Notes: generated from the letters alone by a model not told the origin. A stretch of DNA of 64,000 nt from CAMLDH01 sp966250375 (GCA_966250375.1 CBINHE010000003.1:32167-96166); one strand, 5' to 3'. Counted from the stretch's first letter, positions 52,928 to 62,385 are shown. Numbers and translations are program-made.

Positions 52928-53328
52928 GCATCAAGGCCAAATGGCTCAATACGGTAAAGTGGGATGAGCACGGCTTGGTGCCAGTGATTGCGCAGGAAGT
53001 CGGCTCGAATGACGTGCTGATGTTCGCGTGGATGAACCGGGCAGCGCTGTCGAAAACGGTGGATTTGGGCGAAGCAGTGTATTGGAGCCGCTCGCGCAAG
53101 AAACTGTGGCACAAGGGTGAAGAATCCGGCCACATCCAGAAAGTGCATGAGATACGTCTTGATTGCGACGAAGACGTGGTGCTGTTGAAAGTGGAGCAGG
53201 TCGACAGCATAGCCTGCCACACCGGGCGCCACTCCTGTTTTTTTCAATGTTTTGAAGGCACTGCCAAGGACGGCCAGTGGGTGAGCGTCGATCCGGTCCT
53301 CAAGGATCCGGAAAACATCTACAAGTAA
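52924..53328 (+). CDS. hisI: Phosphoribosyl-AMP cyclohydrolase
   Basis: Zinc enzyme, third step of histidine synthesis. 134 aa, separate from HisE (fused in enterobacteria). DVLMFAWMNRAALSKTVDLGEAVYWSRSRKKLWHKGEESGH and the zinc-site CDEDVVLLKVEQ, with IACHTGRHSCFF providing further Cys/His ligands. Overlaps hisF. Confidence 0.97.
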   Translation: MSIKAKWLNTVKWDEHGLVPVIAQEVGSNDVLMFAWMNRAALSKTVDLGEAVYWSRSRKKLWHKGEESGHIQKVHEIRLDCDEDVVLLKVEQVDSIACHTGRHSCFFQCFEGTAKDGQWVSVDPVLKDPENIYK

Positions 53329-53413
53329 CATGCAGGATGGTGTTCTGCCATCCAAAAACAATGATAACTAAAGGTAATGGCGCACAGGTTTTTCGAAGCT
53401 GGCGCTGCATGAG

Positions 53414-53794
53414 ATGAGTGATACATTAAAACGTTTGGCTGACATCATCGAATCGCGCAAGCCCGCCAACGGCGGCGACCCTGCTACATCCTATGTTGCG
53501 CGCCTGTTCGCCAAAGGCGATGACGCGATTCTGAAAAAAATCGGCGAAGAAGCGACCGAAACCGTGATGGCGGCAAAAGATGCGCGGGTCGATGGCGACA
53601 AGTCGAAAGTGCTCTACGAATGCGCGGATTTGTGGTTTCACTCGATGGTCATGCTGGCGCAGTTCGATTTGACGCCGCAGGATGTATTGAATGAATTGGT
53701 GCGGCGCGAAGGGATGTCGGGCATCGAGGAAAAAGCGAACCGCAAACTCGACGAGCGCGAACAGACTGAACGGCCCGCCGAACGTAAAAATTAA
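53414..53794 (+). CDS. hisE: Phosphoribosyl-ATP pyrophosphatase
   Basis: MazG-like all-alpha hydrolase of 126 aa, second step of the pathway. LKRLADIIESRKPANGGDPATSYVARLF, and the catalytic EExxE-type helix GEEATETVMAAKD, with YECADLWFHSMVML. Starts 85 bases after hisI. A His-operon tail gene; the Glu/Arg-rich end is variable. Confidence 0.96.
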   Translation: MSDTLKRLADIIESRKPANGGDPATSYVARLFAKGDDAILKKIGEEATETVMAAKDARVDGDKSKVLYECADLWFHSMVMLAQFDLTPQDVLNELVRREGMSGIEEKANRKLDEREQTERPAERKN

Positions 53795-53825
53795 TTTTCT
53801 GAACCTGAACCCGGTGGAGAAGACG

Positions 53826-54191
53826 TTGGATAACTGCATTTTTTGCAAAATCGCCGGTGGACAGATTCCATCGAAAGTCATTTACGACGATAACGATCTG
53901 ATTGCGTTTCACGATATCAATCCTGCTGCACCGGTGCATTTCTTGATCGTACCGAAGCAGCATATTCCAACCTTGGAAGATTGCACGGATAGTCATGCTG
54001 CGTTATTAGGCAAGATGATGCTGTTGGCGCCAAAATTGGCGCAGGAGCAGGGGTGCGGCTATCAGAGCGACGGCAACGGCGCTGGTAGCGGCGGCTACAA
54101 GGCGCTTTTCAATATCGGACCGGATGGCGGGCAGGAGGTGTACCATATGCACCTGCATATCATCGGCGGGCCACGCCCGTGGCGCGGATAG
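53826..54191 (+). CDS. HIT-family nucleotide hydrolase (HinT)
   Basis: Purine nucleoside phosphoramidase-type HIT protein, 121 aa. Translation is read from TTG 53826 (GGTGGAGAAG upstream), giving DNCIFCKIAGGQIPSKVIYDD, the usual N-terminus. The HxHxH catalytic motif is YHMHLHIIGGPRPWRG. The frame is open further upstream inside hisE, which is not family-like, so the TTG is preferred. Follows hisE by 31 bases, a conserved adjacency before tatABC. Confidence 0.93.
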   Translation: MDNCIFCKIAGGQIPSKVIYDDNDLIAFHDINPAAPVHFLIVPKQHIPTLEDCTDSHAALLGKMMLLAPKLAQEQGCGYQSDGNGAGSGGYKALFNIGPDGGQEVYHMHLHIIGGPRPWRG

Positions 54192-54301
54192 CGCTAATTC
54201 GTTATTGTTGAATCTCACAACATCAATTACATCTACGCTGCTTGAAATGGCGGCATATACACTCATATCAGGACGGTTACGTCCGGCAAGGAGAATCAAA
54301 C

Positions 54302-54529
54302 ATGGGTTCATTTAGCATCTGGCACTGGCTGATTGTGCTGGTAATTGTCATGTTGGTGTTTGGCACCAAAAAACTCGGCAACATGGGTTCCGATCTCGGC
54401 AAGGCTGTCAAAGGCTTCAAGGATGGCGTGAAGGGAGAGGAAGAAAAGCCTGCGGCGCAGAGCACACCGTCGCAAGTTGCCGACAAGACCACGATCGACG
54501 TCGAAGCGAAAGAGAAAACGAAGAGCTGA
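54302..54529 (+). CDS. tatA: Twin-arginine translocase subunit TatA
   Basis: Pore-forming component for folded-protein export. 75 aa from ATG 54302 with AAGGAGAAT upstream. Single N-terminal membrane helix (about 5-20), FG hinge in VFGTKKLGNMGSDLGKAVKGFK, amphipathic helix, then an acidic/Lys tail. First of tatABC. Confidence 0.96.
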   Translation: MGSFSIWHWLIVLVIVMLVFGTKKLGNMGSDLGKAVKGFKDGVKGEEEKPAAQSTPSQVADKTTIDVEAKEKTKS

Positions 54530-54609
54530 TTATGTTGCGTTGATCGCTGTACGTGGATGCATCCACGTGCGTCCACACGCGCCATAATTGACCTTTTTCG
54601 TATCCCATC

Positions 54610-55107
54610 ATGATTGATCTCGGTTTTTCCAAACTTGCGCTAATCGGCATGGTGGCTCTGGTGGTCATCGGCCCGGAGAAATTGCCCAAGGTCGCCCGCA
54701 TGGCTGGTTCCTTGTTTGGCCGCGCGCAACGCTATATCAACGAAGTCAAATCCGAAGTCAGCCGCGAGATCGAACTCGACGAGCTGCGCAAGATGCAAAA
54801 GGATGTGCAGGAAGCGGCCAGCGGCATCGAACAAAGCATTGCGCAGAGTGTGGCGCAGGTGGAAGGCGATTTGAATGCCACGTGGAATGGTGGTGCATTG
54901 CGCAATCCCTTGCTATCGACACCGACGCCCGATCAGCTTGCCGTCAAGGCGAAGGATTTTCGCAGGAAAAAACTGGCACGCACTTCTGCGGTGCCTTCAT
55001 GGTTCAAAAATCAGAACGGCCATAAAACCCGTGTGATTTCCGGTGCAGCGCGTGTTGCGAAATACCGTCCGGCACGCAACAAATCATCCGCTTCCTTTTA
55101 CTCATGA
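54610..55107 (+). CDS. tatB: Twin-arginine translocase subunit TatB
   Basis: Receptor-complex partner of TatC. 165 aa: membrane helix (about 4-20, IDLGFSKLALIGMVALVVIGPEKLP), the proline hinge GPEKLP, an amphipathic helix (ARMAGSLFGRAQRYINEVKSE) and a long charged tail. Starts 80 bases after tatA. Confidence 0.96.
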   Translation: MIDLGFSKLALIGMVALVVIGPEKLPKVARMAGSLFGRAQRYINEVKSEVSREIELDELRKMQKDVQEAASGIEQSIAQSVAQVEGDLNATWNGGALRNPLLSTPTPDQLAVKAKDFRRKKLARTSAVPSWFKNQNGHKTRVISGAARVAKYRPARNKSSASFYS

Positions 55108-55153
55108 AACCCCTCGTTATTGCGCGTGCAATGACTTACCGATCCCTGCCGCA

Positions 55154-55912
55154 ATGACTGAAGAACAAACCCCACACGGCAAAGAAGACAGCTTTATTTC
55201 GCATTTGGTGGAGCTGCGCAACCGGCTCATGAAAGCATCGGTGGCCATCATCATCGTGTTTTTATGCTTGATGCCGTGGGCCGGCCAGATTTACGATTTT
55301 CTTGCATATCCAATGATGGTGGCGTTACCGGCAGGCAGCAAAATGATTGCGACCGGCGTGATTACACCGTTTCTGATTCCAATCAAGGTGACGTTGCTGG
55401 TTGCATTTTTCGTCGCATTGCCGGTGGTGTTGTACCAGGCATGGGCGTTTGTGGCGCCAGGTTTGTACTCGCATGAGAAGCGACTGATCGCACCGCTGGT
55501 CGTGTCGTCGTCGTTGTTGTTTCTGGGTGGTGTCGCGTTCTGCTATTTCATGGTTTTTGGCATCATATTCAAGTTCATCAATAACTTCGCGCCGAAATCA
55601 ATCTCCGTCGCACCGGATATCGAAAGTTATTTTGGCTTTGTAATGACGATGTTCATCGCGTTCGGGGTGACCTTCGAAGTGCCGATCGTGGTAATCGTGC
55701 TGGTGCGCATGGGATTGGTGACAGTGGAGAAGCTGAAACAGATTCGTCCATATGTGATTGTGGGCGCTTTCATTATCGCGGCAATTGTTACGCCGCCTGA
55801 TGTGATGAGCCAACTGTTGCTGGCAGTGCCGTTGTGTCTGTTGTACGAAATTGGCTTGCTGATTGCCCCCTTGTTTGCCAAGATGACCCAAGCGCCGGAA
55901 GAGGCCGCTTGA
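55154..55912 (+). CDS. tatC: Twin-arginine translocase subunit TatC
   Basis: Six-helix receptor for twin-arginine leaders. 252 aa from ATG 55154; the frame is open upstream into tatB but the family starts here. SFISHLVELRNRLMKASVAI is the conserved N-terminal recognition region, and FGVTFEVPIVVIVLVRMGLVT with IVTPPDVMSQLLLAVPL are near the end. The following gene is convergent on the minus strand. Confidence 0.97.
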   Translation: MTEEQTPHGKEDSFISHLVELRNRLMKASVAIIIVFLCLMPWAGQIYDFLAYPMMVALPAGSKMIATGVITPFLIPIKVTLLVAFFVALPVVLYQAWAFVAPGLYSHEKRLIAPLVVSSSLLFLGGVAFCYFMVFGIIFKFINNFAPKSISVAPDIESYFGFVMTMFIAFGVTFEVPIVVIVLVRMGLVTVEKLKQIRPYVIVGAFIIAAIVTPPDVMSQLLLAVPLCLLYEIGLLIAPLFAKMTQAPEEAA

Positions 55913-55928
55913 TATTTTGTCGCGCGGT

Positions 55929-56600
55929 TTATTTCACTTGGCGCAGCCAAGTGATGAATGGATAGGCATCCTTGAATCCCGCGACCAATTCTTTTGCCAA
56001 GTCAGCAGGGATTTTCTTTTTCAGGCTCGTCTCTTTCCAGGCGATAAAACTCTTCAGTTTGATGTATTCGATATGCGGTGCATCGGCCTCAAAGCCCTTT
56101 GGTGGACGCGTCAGTTTTCCTTCTTCCTGCAAGCCGCCGAATCTTTCTTTTAGCTTCTTGTTTTTCAATACTTTGCCGAATCCTGCCGCGTCCGCAATCA
56201 CGTGTTGACGAATAGCGCGCAAACGATCAGGCGGTGGCATGTATTCGCCTCCCGCAATCAGCAAGGCACTGTTGGCATCAATGTGGAAGTAATACGCAGG
56301 CCCGCCGCCTTGGCTTGGTTTTTTCAAGCCGCTGGCGGTGATCGCTGCGGAAAACGTGGTTTTATAGGGACTCTTGTCATGCGAAAAGCGCATGTCGCGA
56401 TTGATGCGAAATAGTGCTTTTTTCGGATTGCATCCCGCGATCGCGGGATCAAATTTGCTGATGTCGGCGATGAGCCGTGTGACCAATTCAAGAAATTCTG
56501 CACGCAAAATATCATAGCGGGGCTTGTTCATCACAAACCACGCGCGGTTGTTGTTTTCCGATAATTCGGCCAGGAACTGCGTCAGATCGCGTATATGCAT
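55929..56600 (-). CDS. DUF2461 family protein
   Basis: 223-aa conserved protein of unknown function (TIGR02453/DUF2461). RDLTQFLAELSENNNRAWFVMNKPRYD, FRINRDMRFSHDKSPYKTTFSAAIT and GPAYYFHIDANSALLIAGGEYMPPPDRLRAIR are the family hallmarks. Start ATG 56600 gives MHIRDL; the frame is open nine codons further (TTG 56627). No function is assigned to the family from sequence. Confidence 0.9.
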   Translation of the reverse strand: MHIRDLTQFLAELSENNNRAWFVMNKPRYDILRAEFLELVTRLIADISKFDPAIAGCNPKKALFRINRDMRFSHDKSPYKTTFSAAITASGLKKPSQGGGPAYYFHIDANSALLIAGGEYMPPPDRLRAIRQHVIADAAGFGKVLKNKKLKERFGGLQEEGKLTRPPKGFEADAPHIEYIKLKSFIAWKETSLKKKIPADLAKELVAGFKDAYPFITWLRQVK

Positions 56601-56646
56601 TTGCTTGTTATTTTCACCGGAAATCAAAAGCAGGCAACTTCCGACG

Positions 56647-57810
56647 CTATTCTTGGTCGTCGCGTTTAGCCTTCGGACGTTTGCCGACGGTCACGTCAAG
56701 CGTCGATTCCTGTGTCTTGCGCAACACCGTCATCTTGGCTTTGTTGCCAGGTATAAGCTGCGCAATGAGATTCAACATATCAGTAGTGTCGCTTACCGGT
56801 TTGCCTTCTACCGATACCAGAATGTCGCCTGGTCTCATGCCGGCTTTGTCGGCCGGACCATCTTTCAATACACCTGCGATAATGGCTCCGGTTTTGGTCG
56901 TCAGGCCAAAACTCTCCGCCAGTTCCGGGGTAATGTCCTGCGGCTCGACGCCGATCCAGCCGCGCACGACTTGGCCATTGCTGATGATCGATTCCATCAC
57001 CATCTTGACGGTGGTGACGGGGATTGCAAAACCAATGCCGAGCGAGCCGCCGCTGCGCGAATAGATTGCAGTATTGATGCCGAGCAGGTGGCCGCTGGTG
57101 TCGATCAATGCGCCACCCGAGTTGCCGGGATTGATCGCAGCATCGGTCTGGATGAAGTTCTCGAAGGTGTTGATGCCGAGATGATTGCGGCCCATTGCAG
57201 ACACGATGCCCATCGTGACGGTTTGACCGACACCGAACGGGTTGCCGATTGCAAGGACCACGTCTCCCACTTTGGTTTGGTCGGCGTGCCCCAGCGTGAT
57301 CGCGGGCACGTTCGGCAAATTGATTTTAACCACAGCCAGATCGGTTTCCGGATCGGAACCGACGACTTTGGCGACCGCTTTGCGGCCGTCAGACAAGGCA
57401 ACTTCGATTTCGTCGGCCGCTTCGATTACATGGTTGTTTGTCAGGATATAACCTTGTGAACTGACAATGACGCCGGAGCCAAGACTGAATTGCTTTTCAT
57501 CCGGGGCGCCTAGCTGATCACCAAAGAATTTTCGGAAAAACGGATCGTCCATCAACGGATTTTTCGGCTGACGCGTACCCTTGGTCGTAAAAATATTCAC
57601 GACTGATGGCATCGCTCGGTTTGCCGCTTCGCGGTAGGAGCCTTGCGAACCCGATGCGTTGCTCGGAGCCTCCAGCATTGGTACGGTTGTCGACGTGACG
57701 CGCGCACCGCGCATGTCACCCGCCCAATCCGGCTTCAAGGTCGCCACAATAAACCAAACCGCCAAACCGACTGTTACGGTTTGCGCAAACAAGAGCCAAA
57801 GACGTCGCAT
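56647..57810 (-). CDS. HtrA/DegQ-type periplasmic serine protease
   Basis: 387 aa from ATG 57810, with an N-terminal membrane anchor (about 5-23). The catalytic triad is intact: His in LTNNHVIEA, Asp in SDPETDLAVVKI, Ser in INPGNSGGALIDTSG. One PDZ domain follows (about 275-380, GAIIAGVLKDGPADKAGMRPGDILVSVEGKPV), so it resembles DegS/AlgW or MucD-like forms with a single PDZ rather than DegP (two PDZ). The DegS-like anchor suggests envelope-stress sensing, but no rseA/rpoE is here. Confidence 0.92.
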   Translation of the reverse strand: MRRLWLLFAQTVTVGLAVWFIVATLKPDWAGDMRGARVTSTTVPMLEAPSNASGSQGSYREAANRAMPSVVNIFTTKGTRQPKNPLMDDPFFRKFFGDQLGAPDEKQFSLGSGVIVSSQGYILTNNHVIEAADEIEVALSDGRKAVAKVVGSDPETDLAVVKINLPNVPAITLGHADQTKVGDVVLAIGNPFGVGQTVTMGIVSAMGRNHLGINTFENFIQTDAAINPGNSGGALIDTSGHLLGINTAIYSRSGGSLGIGFAIPVTTVKMVMESIISNGQVVRGWIGVEPQDITPELAESFGLTTKTGAIIAGVLKDGPADKAGMRPGDILVSVEGKPVSDTTDMLNLIAQLIPGNKAKMTVLRKTQESTLDVTVGKRPKAKRDDQE

Positions 57811-58149
57811 AAAAAAGTAGAGAAATGAGTCAACCAACGGTAAATAGGGATGAATGTGCAAAATATCTAGCGCAGACGTTCGATATTACCCGTTTTCGCG
57901 ATGGTTGCCCAAACGGGCGCAGGGGAAACTCGGCCGTAGGCCGTACATCGCGACCTTGATAGCAGAGGGGAACACACTAGCTTCAAGGAGGGAATTTTAT
58001 GCCCGGAGCGCATCTTTTTTCTGGGAATTTGGGCAACATTGTATTATTCGCAGTAAGTTACGTAAATCGCTACTTGGTCAAAGAAAAAGGCGGGCGTGAG
58101 TAATTTGCTTATTGGCTCCCCCGGATAACCACTTAAACACGGAACAACT
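57811..58149. promoter_or_regulatory. Divergent htrA/luxR intergenic region
   Basis: About 340 bases between divergent genes, presumably containing both promoters. No ORF with family features and no clear palindromic operator was found. Confidence 0.4.
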
Positions 58150-58857
58150 ATGTCGCAACAAGCAGTGCTCGCATCAATCAGCGTACTGATCGTCGAAGAT
58201 GATGCGGTAACGCGACGCGCATTGAGCCTGGCCATCGAGTCGGAGCCGGCATTGAATTTGGTGGCGGCGCTGGATAGCGTGAAACCTGCGCTGGATTGGC
58301 TGGAGAATCAAGCGGTCGATGTGCTGTTGACCGATCTGGGTTTGCCGGACGGTTCGGGCGTCGAAATCATTCTGGCCTGCGCACGGCGGCATCCGAATTC
58401 CGACATCATGGTCATCACGATGTCTAGCGACGAAGCCAATGTGCTTGCTTGCATTGAAGCCGGAGCCTCCGGCTATGTGCTCAAGGATGCTGGTCGAATT
58501 GATATTGTGCGTGCGGTGCTTGACTTGCGTGCCGGCGGATCGCCGATGAGTCCCGCGATCGCGCGTATGGTGATTGCGCGGGTGCGTGATGGAAAGAAGG
58601 TTGCACCCACGCCCGCATCCCCCGATTCCATGGAGTTGACGACACTAACCAAGCGTGAGGCCGCGATTCTCGATTTAATTGCGCGCGGCGACACCTACGG
58701 TGAAGTCGCGCAGTTGTTGTCGGTATCGGTCAGCACGGTGCAAACCCATATTAAAAGCATTTACGGCAAGCTGTCGGTGCATTCGCGCGGCGAGGCGGTA
58801 TTCGAGGCGCATCGCCGTGGATTGTTGCGCATGAGTTTGCCGGAAACGAAAACCTAG
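58150..58857 (+). CDS. NarL/LuxR-family response regulator (orphan)
   Basis: 235-aa two-domain regulator. The receiver domain (about 10-125) has the acidic pair Asp17-Asp18, the phospho-acceptor Asp62 in LLTDLGLPDGSG and Lys in YVLKDAG. The LuxR-type HTH is at about 165-225 (LTKREAAILDLIARGDTYGEVAQLL, then STVQTHIKSIYGKL). No histidine kinase gene adjoins it; the partner is elsewhere. Confidence 0.92.
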   Translation: MSQQAVLASISVLIVEDDAVTRRALSLAIESEPALNLVAALDSVKPALDWLENQAVDVLLTDLGLPDGSGVEIILACARRHPNSDIMVITMSSDEANVLACIEAGASGYVLKDAGRIDIVRAVLDLRAGGSPMSPAIARMVIARVRDGKKVAPTPASPDSMELTTLTKREAAILDLIARGDTYGEVAQLLSVSVSTVQTHIKSIYGKLSVHSRGEAVFEAHRRGLLRMSLPETKT

Positions 58858-59007
58858 CCGGATTACGACGCGCCGGTCGTATTGGAGGCATATATGGGAA
58901 TTGAAAGCCAGTCGATGCGGGCTGGCTGTATTGAGCGCGCACCATTTGAAAAATGATGAAGGACAAAAAATCAGGACGTTAATGACGACGATTGTGATGA
59001 AGTTTCA

Positions 59008-59214
59008 TTACGAAAACACTACCCCTGCTTTTTTTGCTTTGGGCAACGTCAAATGCATTTCCTGATAATTCAGCGGTGGGTAGTAATTCGAAAAATCGAG
59101 ATCGCTAAAAATTTTGTCGGCGAGGGGCATGACGATATCCTGCGTCAGTGAATCAACGATTTTGCCGAATGCGCCACCAATGATGATGGCCGCCACCAAG
59201 TCAACCGCATCCAT
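59008..59214 (-). pseudogene. Truncated mscL remnant
   Basis: A short frame matches the first transmembrane region and loop of the large mechanosensitive channel: VDLVAAIIIGGAFGKIVDSLTQDIVMPL, then DFSNYYPPLNYQEMHLTLPKAKKAG. The N-terminal amphipathic helix (FKEFAMRGN) is absent, and a stop comes just before the second transmembrane helix. A TAA at 59008 ends it. A start upstream at 59262 would not restore the missing N-terminus. Not a working channel by itself. Confidence 0.75.
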
Positions 59215-59405
59215 AGTGATACTTCTTGCAGTGTGTTGTAAAAGCGGTAAGTTGTACTGCATTTTGCAGCGCAGGATGACGAACAGCTAGTTTGATTTCC
59301 GATAAGAACGTGCGAATCGTAGTCGGGTGCGCGAAGCCGCAAGGCATCACAAGCGTAAATTGACGGAAAAATCTTCCAAAATTGTACCTTGGGCAATCTA
59401 TTCCC

Positions 59406-59434
59406 TTTAAAACAGACTGCGGCTCCGTTATAAT
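59406..59434 (+). promoter_or_regulatory. Candidate sigma-70 promoter for petABC
   Basis: TTTAAA (59406-59411), a 17-base spacer, and a perfect TATAAT (59429-59434), 56 bases before petA. The -35 matches four of six consensus bases. Confidence 0.5.
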
Positions 59435-59489
59435 CTAAGGTTGCTAGAAGTTTTGTGCAGATTTCGCATTTTGACTGATTGGGGTGGGT

Positions 59490-60098
59490 ATGAGTAACGA
59501 AAAGCAGGTCGATTCCGGTCGACGTGGCTTGCTCGTCGCTACGTGTGCGGCGGGCGGTGTGGCAGGATTGGCCACGGCAGGGGCCTTTGTGTCCACCTTC
59601 CAGCCGTCCGAGCGCGCGAAAGCCGCGGGCGCGCCGGTGGAAGTGGATATTGCAAGTCTGGTGCCGGGCGAGATGAAAACCGTCGAATGGCGCGGTAAGC
59701 CGGTATGGATCTTGAAGCGTTCGCCCGAAATGGTCGCATCGCTGAAAAAGACCGATGACCAGGTCGCCGATCCGAAATCCGAACGCAATGCGGATGATCT
59801 GACGCCGGAATACGCGCGCAACGAGTATCGCTCGATCAAGCCGGAAATCCTGGTGGCAGTCGGCATTTGCTCGCATCTCGGTTGTTCGCCGAGCGCCAAA
59901 TTCCAGACAGGTGCGCAGCCATCGCTGCCGAATGACTGGGAGGGCGGTTTCCTTTGCCCTTGCCACGGTTCCACATTCGACCTCGCCGGCCGCGTCTACA
60001 AGAACAAACCGGCGCCGGATAACCTGCAAGTGCCGCGCCACATGTACGTCGGCGACACTAGGCTGATCATCGGTAAAGATGAGAAAGGTGAGGCGTAA
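59490..60098 (+). CDS. petA: Cytochrome bc1 complex Rieske iron-sulfur protein
   Basis: Ubiquinol:cytochrome c oxidoreductase [2Fe-2S] subunit, 202 aa from ATG 59490 (GTG 59484 is possible). The twin-arginine leader SGRRGLLVATCAAGG suggests Tat-dependent export, with tatABC 4 kb upstream. The N-terminal membrane anchor is at about 14-35. Cluster ligands are in CSHLGC and CPCHGSTFD. Confidence 0.96.
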   Translation: MSNEKQVDSGRRGLLVATCAAGGVAGLATAGAFVSTFQPSERAKAAGAPVEVDIASLVPGEMKTVEWRGKPVWILKRSPEMVASLKKTDDQVADPKSERNADDLTPEYARNEYRSIKPEILVAVGICSHLGCSPSAKFQTGAQPSLPNDWEGGFLCPCHGSTFDLAGRVYKNKPAPDNLQVPRHMYVGDTRLIIGKDEKGEA

Positions 60099-60100
60099 TC

Positions 60101-61504
60101 ATGGCGTTTGTTGAGAAAAAACTTCCGGCCGATGCACCTGTCGCTGCCAAAGCCTTGAACTGGGTTGATGCCCGCTTCCCATTGTCGAAGCTGTGGAATG
60201 ACCAATGGGGCCAATACTACGCGCCGAAGAATTTCAATTTCTGGTACATCTTCGGTTCGCTCGCGATGCTGGTGCTGGTGATTCAGATCGTGACCGGCAT
60301 CTTCCTCGTGATGCACTACAAGCCGGATGCCAACCTCGCGTTCGCGTCGGTCGAGTACATCATGCGTGACGTGCCTTGGGGCTGGTTGATCCGTTATATG
60401 CACTCCACCGGCGCTTCGGCGTTCTTCATCGTGGTCTACCTGCACATGACGCGTGGACTGCTGTACGGTTCCTACCGCAAGCCGCGTGAATTGATCTGGT
60501 TGTTCGGCGTGGCGATATTCCTGTGCCTGATGGGCGAGGCGTTCTTCGGCTACCTGCTGCCTTGGGGGCAGATGTCGTACTGGGGGGCACAAGTGATCGT
60601 GAACCTGTTCGGCGCTATCCCGTTCATTGGTCCTGACTTGTCGCTGTGGATTCGCGGCGATTACGTGGTATCCGACGCGACGCTGAATCGCTTCTTCTCG
60701 TTCCATGTCATCGCGATTCCGCTGGTACTGCTGGGTTTGGTAGTGGCGCACTTGATCGCGTTGCACGAAGTGGGTTCGAACAATCCGGACGGCATCGAAG
60801 TCAAGGATAATCTCGGTCCTGATGGACATCCGGTCGACTCGATTCCATCGCATCCGTACTACAGCGTGCATGACATCTTTGGTGTGACCGTGTTCCTGGC
60901 CATCTTCAGTGCAATCGTGTTTTTTGCGCCTGAAATGGGCGGCTATTTCCTGGAGTACAACAATTTCATCCCGGCTGATTCACTGAAAACGCCGCCGCAT
61001 ATTGCGCCGGTCTGGTATTTCACGCCGTTCTACTCGATTCTGCGTGCCACCACATCGCAATTCATGTACTGGCTGATCGCGGGCGTACTCGGTTATGTCG
61101 CGTTGATTTTCCTGAAATCCAAACTGAGCGCCCCCGTAAAAATGGCGATTGCGGGCGGTGCGTTGGTCGCTGTCGCAGGCATGTTCATTTTCGACGCCAA
61201 ATTCTGGGGTGTGGTGCTAATGGGCGTATCGGTGATGATCCTGGCCGGTTTGCCATGGCTCGACTTGTCACCGGTCAAGTCGATTCGCTATCGTCCGAGT
61301 TGGCACCTGTACGTGTACATCGTGTTCGGTATCGCATTCCTGATCCTCGGCTACCTCGGCGTATTGCCTCCGACTGCCGGGCGCACCTTGGTGGCACAGA
61401 TTTGCACCTTTATCTACTTCGGCTTCTTTATGCTGATGCCATGGTGGAGCACGATGGGGACCTTCAAACCCGTGCCGAAACGTGTCACGTTCCATCCGCA
61501 CTGA
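60101..61504 (+). CDS. petB: Cytochrome bc1 complex cytochrome b subunit
   Basis: 467-aa membrane subunit with haems bL and bH. Eight hydrophobic segments are visible. GYLLPWGQMSYWGAQVI (haem-binding region and Qo site), HSTGASAFFIVVYLHMTRGLLYGSYRKPRE, the PEWY-type loop position occupied by APVWYFTPFYSILRA, and the histidine pairs of helices B and D are present. Two bases after petA. Confidence 0.97.
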   Translation: MAFVEKKLPADAPVAAKALNWVDARFPLSKLWNDQWGQYYAPKNFNFWYIFGSLAMLVLVIQIVTGIFLVMHYKPDANLAFASVEYIMRDVPWGWLIRYMHSTGASAFFIVVYLHMTRGLLYGSYRKPRELIWLFGVAIFLCLMGEAFFGYLLPWGQMSYWGAQVIVNLFGAIPFIGPDLSLWIRGDYVVSDATLNRFFSFHVIAIPLVLLGLVVAHLIALHEVGSNNPDGIEVKDNLGPDGHPVDSIPSHPYYSVHDIFGVTVFLAIFSAIVFFAPEMGGYFLEYNNFIPADSLKTPPHIAPVWYFTPFYSILRATTSQFMYWLIAGVLGYVALIFLKSKLSAPVKMAIAGGALVAVAGMFIFDAKFWGVVLMGVSVMILAGLPWLDLSPVKSIRYRPSWHLYVYIVFGIAFLILGYLGVLPPTAGRTLVAQICTFIYFGFFMLMPWWSTMGTFKPVPKRVTFHPH

Positions 61505-61537
61505 ATGACGACACTAAGCGCAAAAGGGATATAAGAC

Positions 61538-62302
61538 ATGAAATTGCTGAAAAAATTAATTGCGGTGCTTGCCTTGGTGCCGGTGCTCGCGCTGGCTAGT
61601 GAAGGCGGTTTTCCGCTTGAGCGTGCGCCGGACCGCACCAAGGATCTGGTCTCGCTGCAGAATGGCGCCAAACTGTTCGTCAACTACTGCCTGAATTGCC
61701 ACTCCGCGGCCGCCATGCGCTACAACCGCTTGCGCGATATAGGTTTGACCGAAGATCAGATCAAAAACAATCTGCTCTTTACGGGCGACAAGGTGGGCGA
61801 TCTGATGAAGGTTTCGCTGACGGCCAAGGATGCAAAGGAATGGTTTGGCGCCGCGCCGCCGGATTTGTCAGTGATCGCGCGTGCCAAGGCTTCCGAGGCA
61901 GGTTCCGGTGCGGATTATCTGTACACCTATATGCGTACCTTTTACAAAGACGATAACCGTCCGACCGGATGGAACAACATGGTATTCCCGAATGTCGGCA
62001 TGCCGCATGTTTTATGGGAATTGCAAGGCGTGCGTAGTGCCAAGTTCGTCGAGCAAAAAGACCCGCATGAAGAAGGCAAAACAGTGCATGCGTTTGCCGG
62101 TTTCGAGCAAGTTAAGCCAGGCAAAATGTCTACGCTCGAATACGACAATGCGGTGGCTGATCTGGTTGGATATCTGGAGTGGATGGCGGAACCGGTGCAG
62201 AACACACGCAAGCAGTTGGGTGTCTGGGTACTGCTGTTCATGGGCTTGCTGGTGGTGTTGGTATGGCGTTTGAACGCATCCTACTGGAAAGACGTTAAGT
62301 AA
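61538..62302 (+). CDS. petC: Cytochrome c1 subunit
   Basis: 254-aa periplasmic haem c subunit with a Sec signal (ends near ALAS, about residue 21) and one C-terminal anchor helix (about 225-243). Haem motif CLNCH in NYCLNCHSAAAMRYNRL. The axial Met candidate is in the later NVGMPHVLWELQG region. The last gene of petABC, followed by a hairpin and T-run. Confidence 0.97.
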   Translation: MKLLKKLIAVLALVPVLALASEGGFPLERAPDRTKDLVSLQNGAKLFVNYCLNCHSAAAMRYNRLRDIGLTEDQIKNNLLFTGDKVGDLMKVSLTAKDAKEWFGAAPPDLSVIARAKASEAGSGADYLYTYMRTFYKDDNRPTGWNNMVFPNVGMPHVLWELQGVRSAKFVEQKDPHEEGKTVHAFAGFEQVKPGKMSTLEYDNAVADLVGYLEWMAEPVQNTRKQLGVWVLLFMGLLVVLVWRLNASYWKDVK

Positions 62303-62336
62303 AATTTAGTGTCCGCAATTTGCGGACATATGTTTC

Positions 62337-62370
62337 GGGGTGAGCCGTAAACCGTCTCACCCCTTTGTTT
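62337..62370 (+). terminator. Intrinsic terminator between petC and sspA
   Basis: GGGGTGAG (62337-62344) pairs with CTCACCCC (62356-62363), followed by TTTGTTT. A smaller hairpin GTCCGCAA/TTGCGGAC precedes it (62311-62326). Confidence 0.75.
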
Positions 62371-62385
62371 CTAAGGAACTACAAA

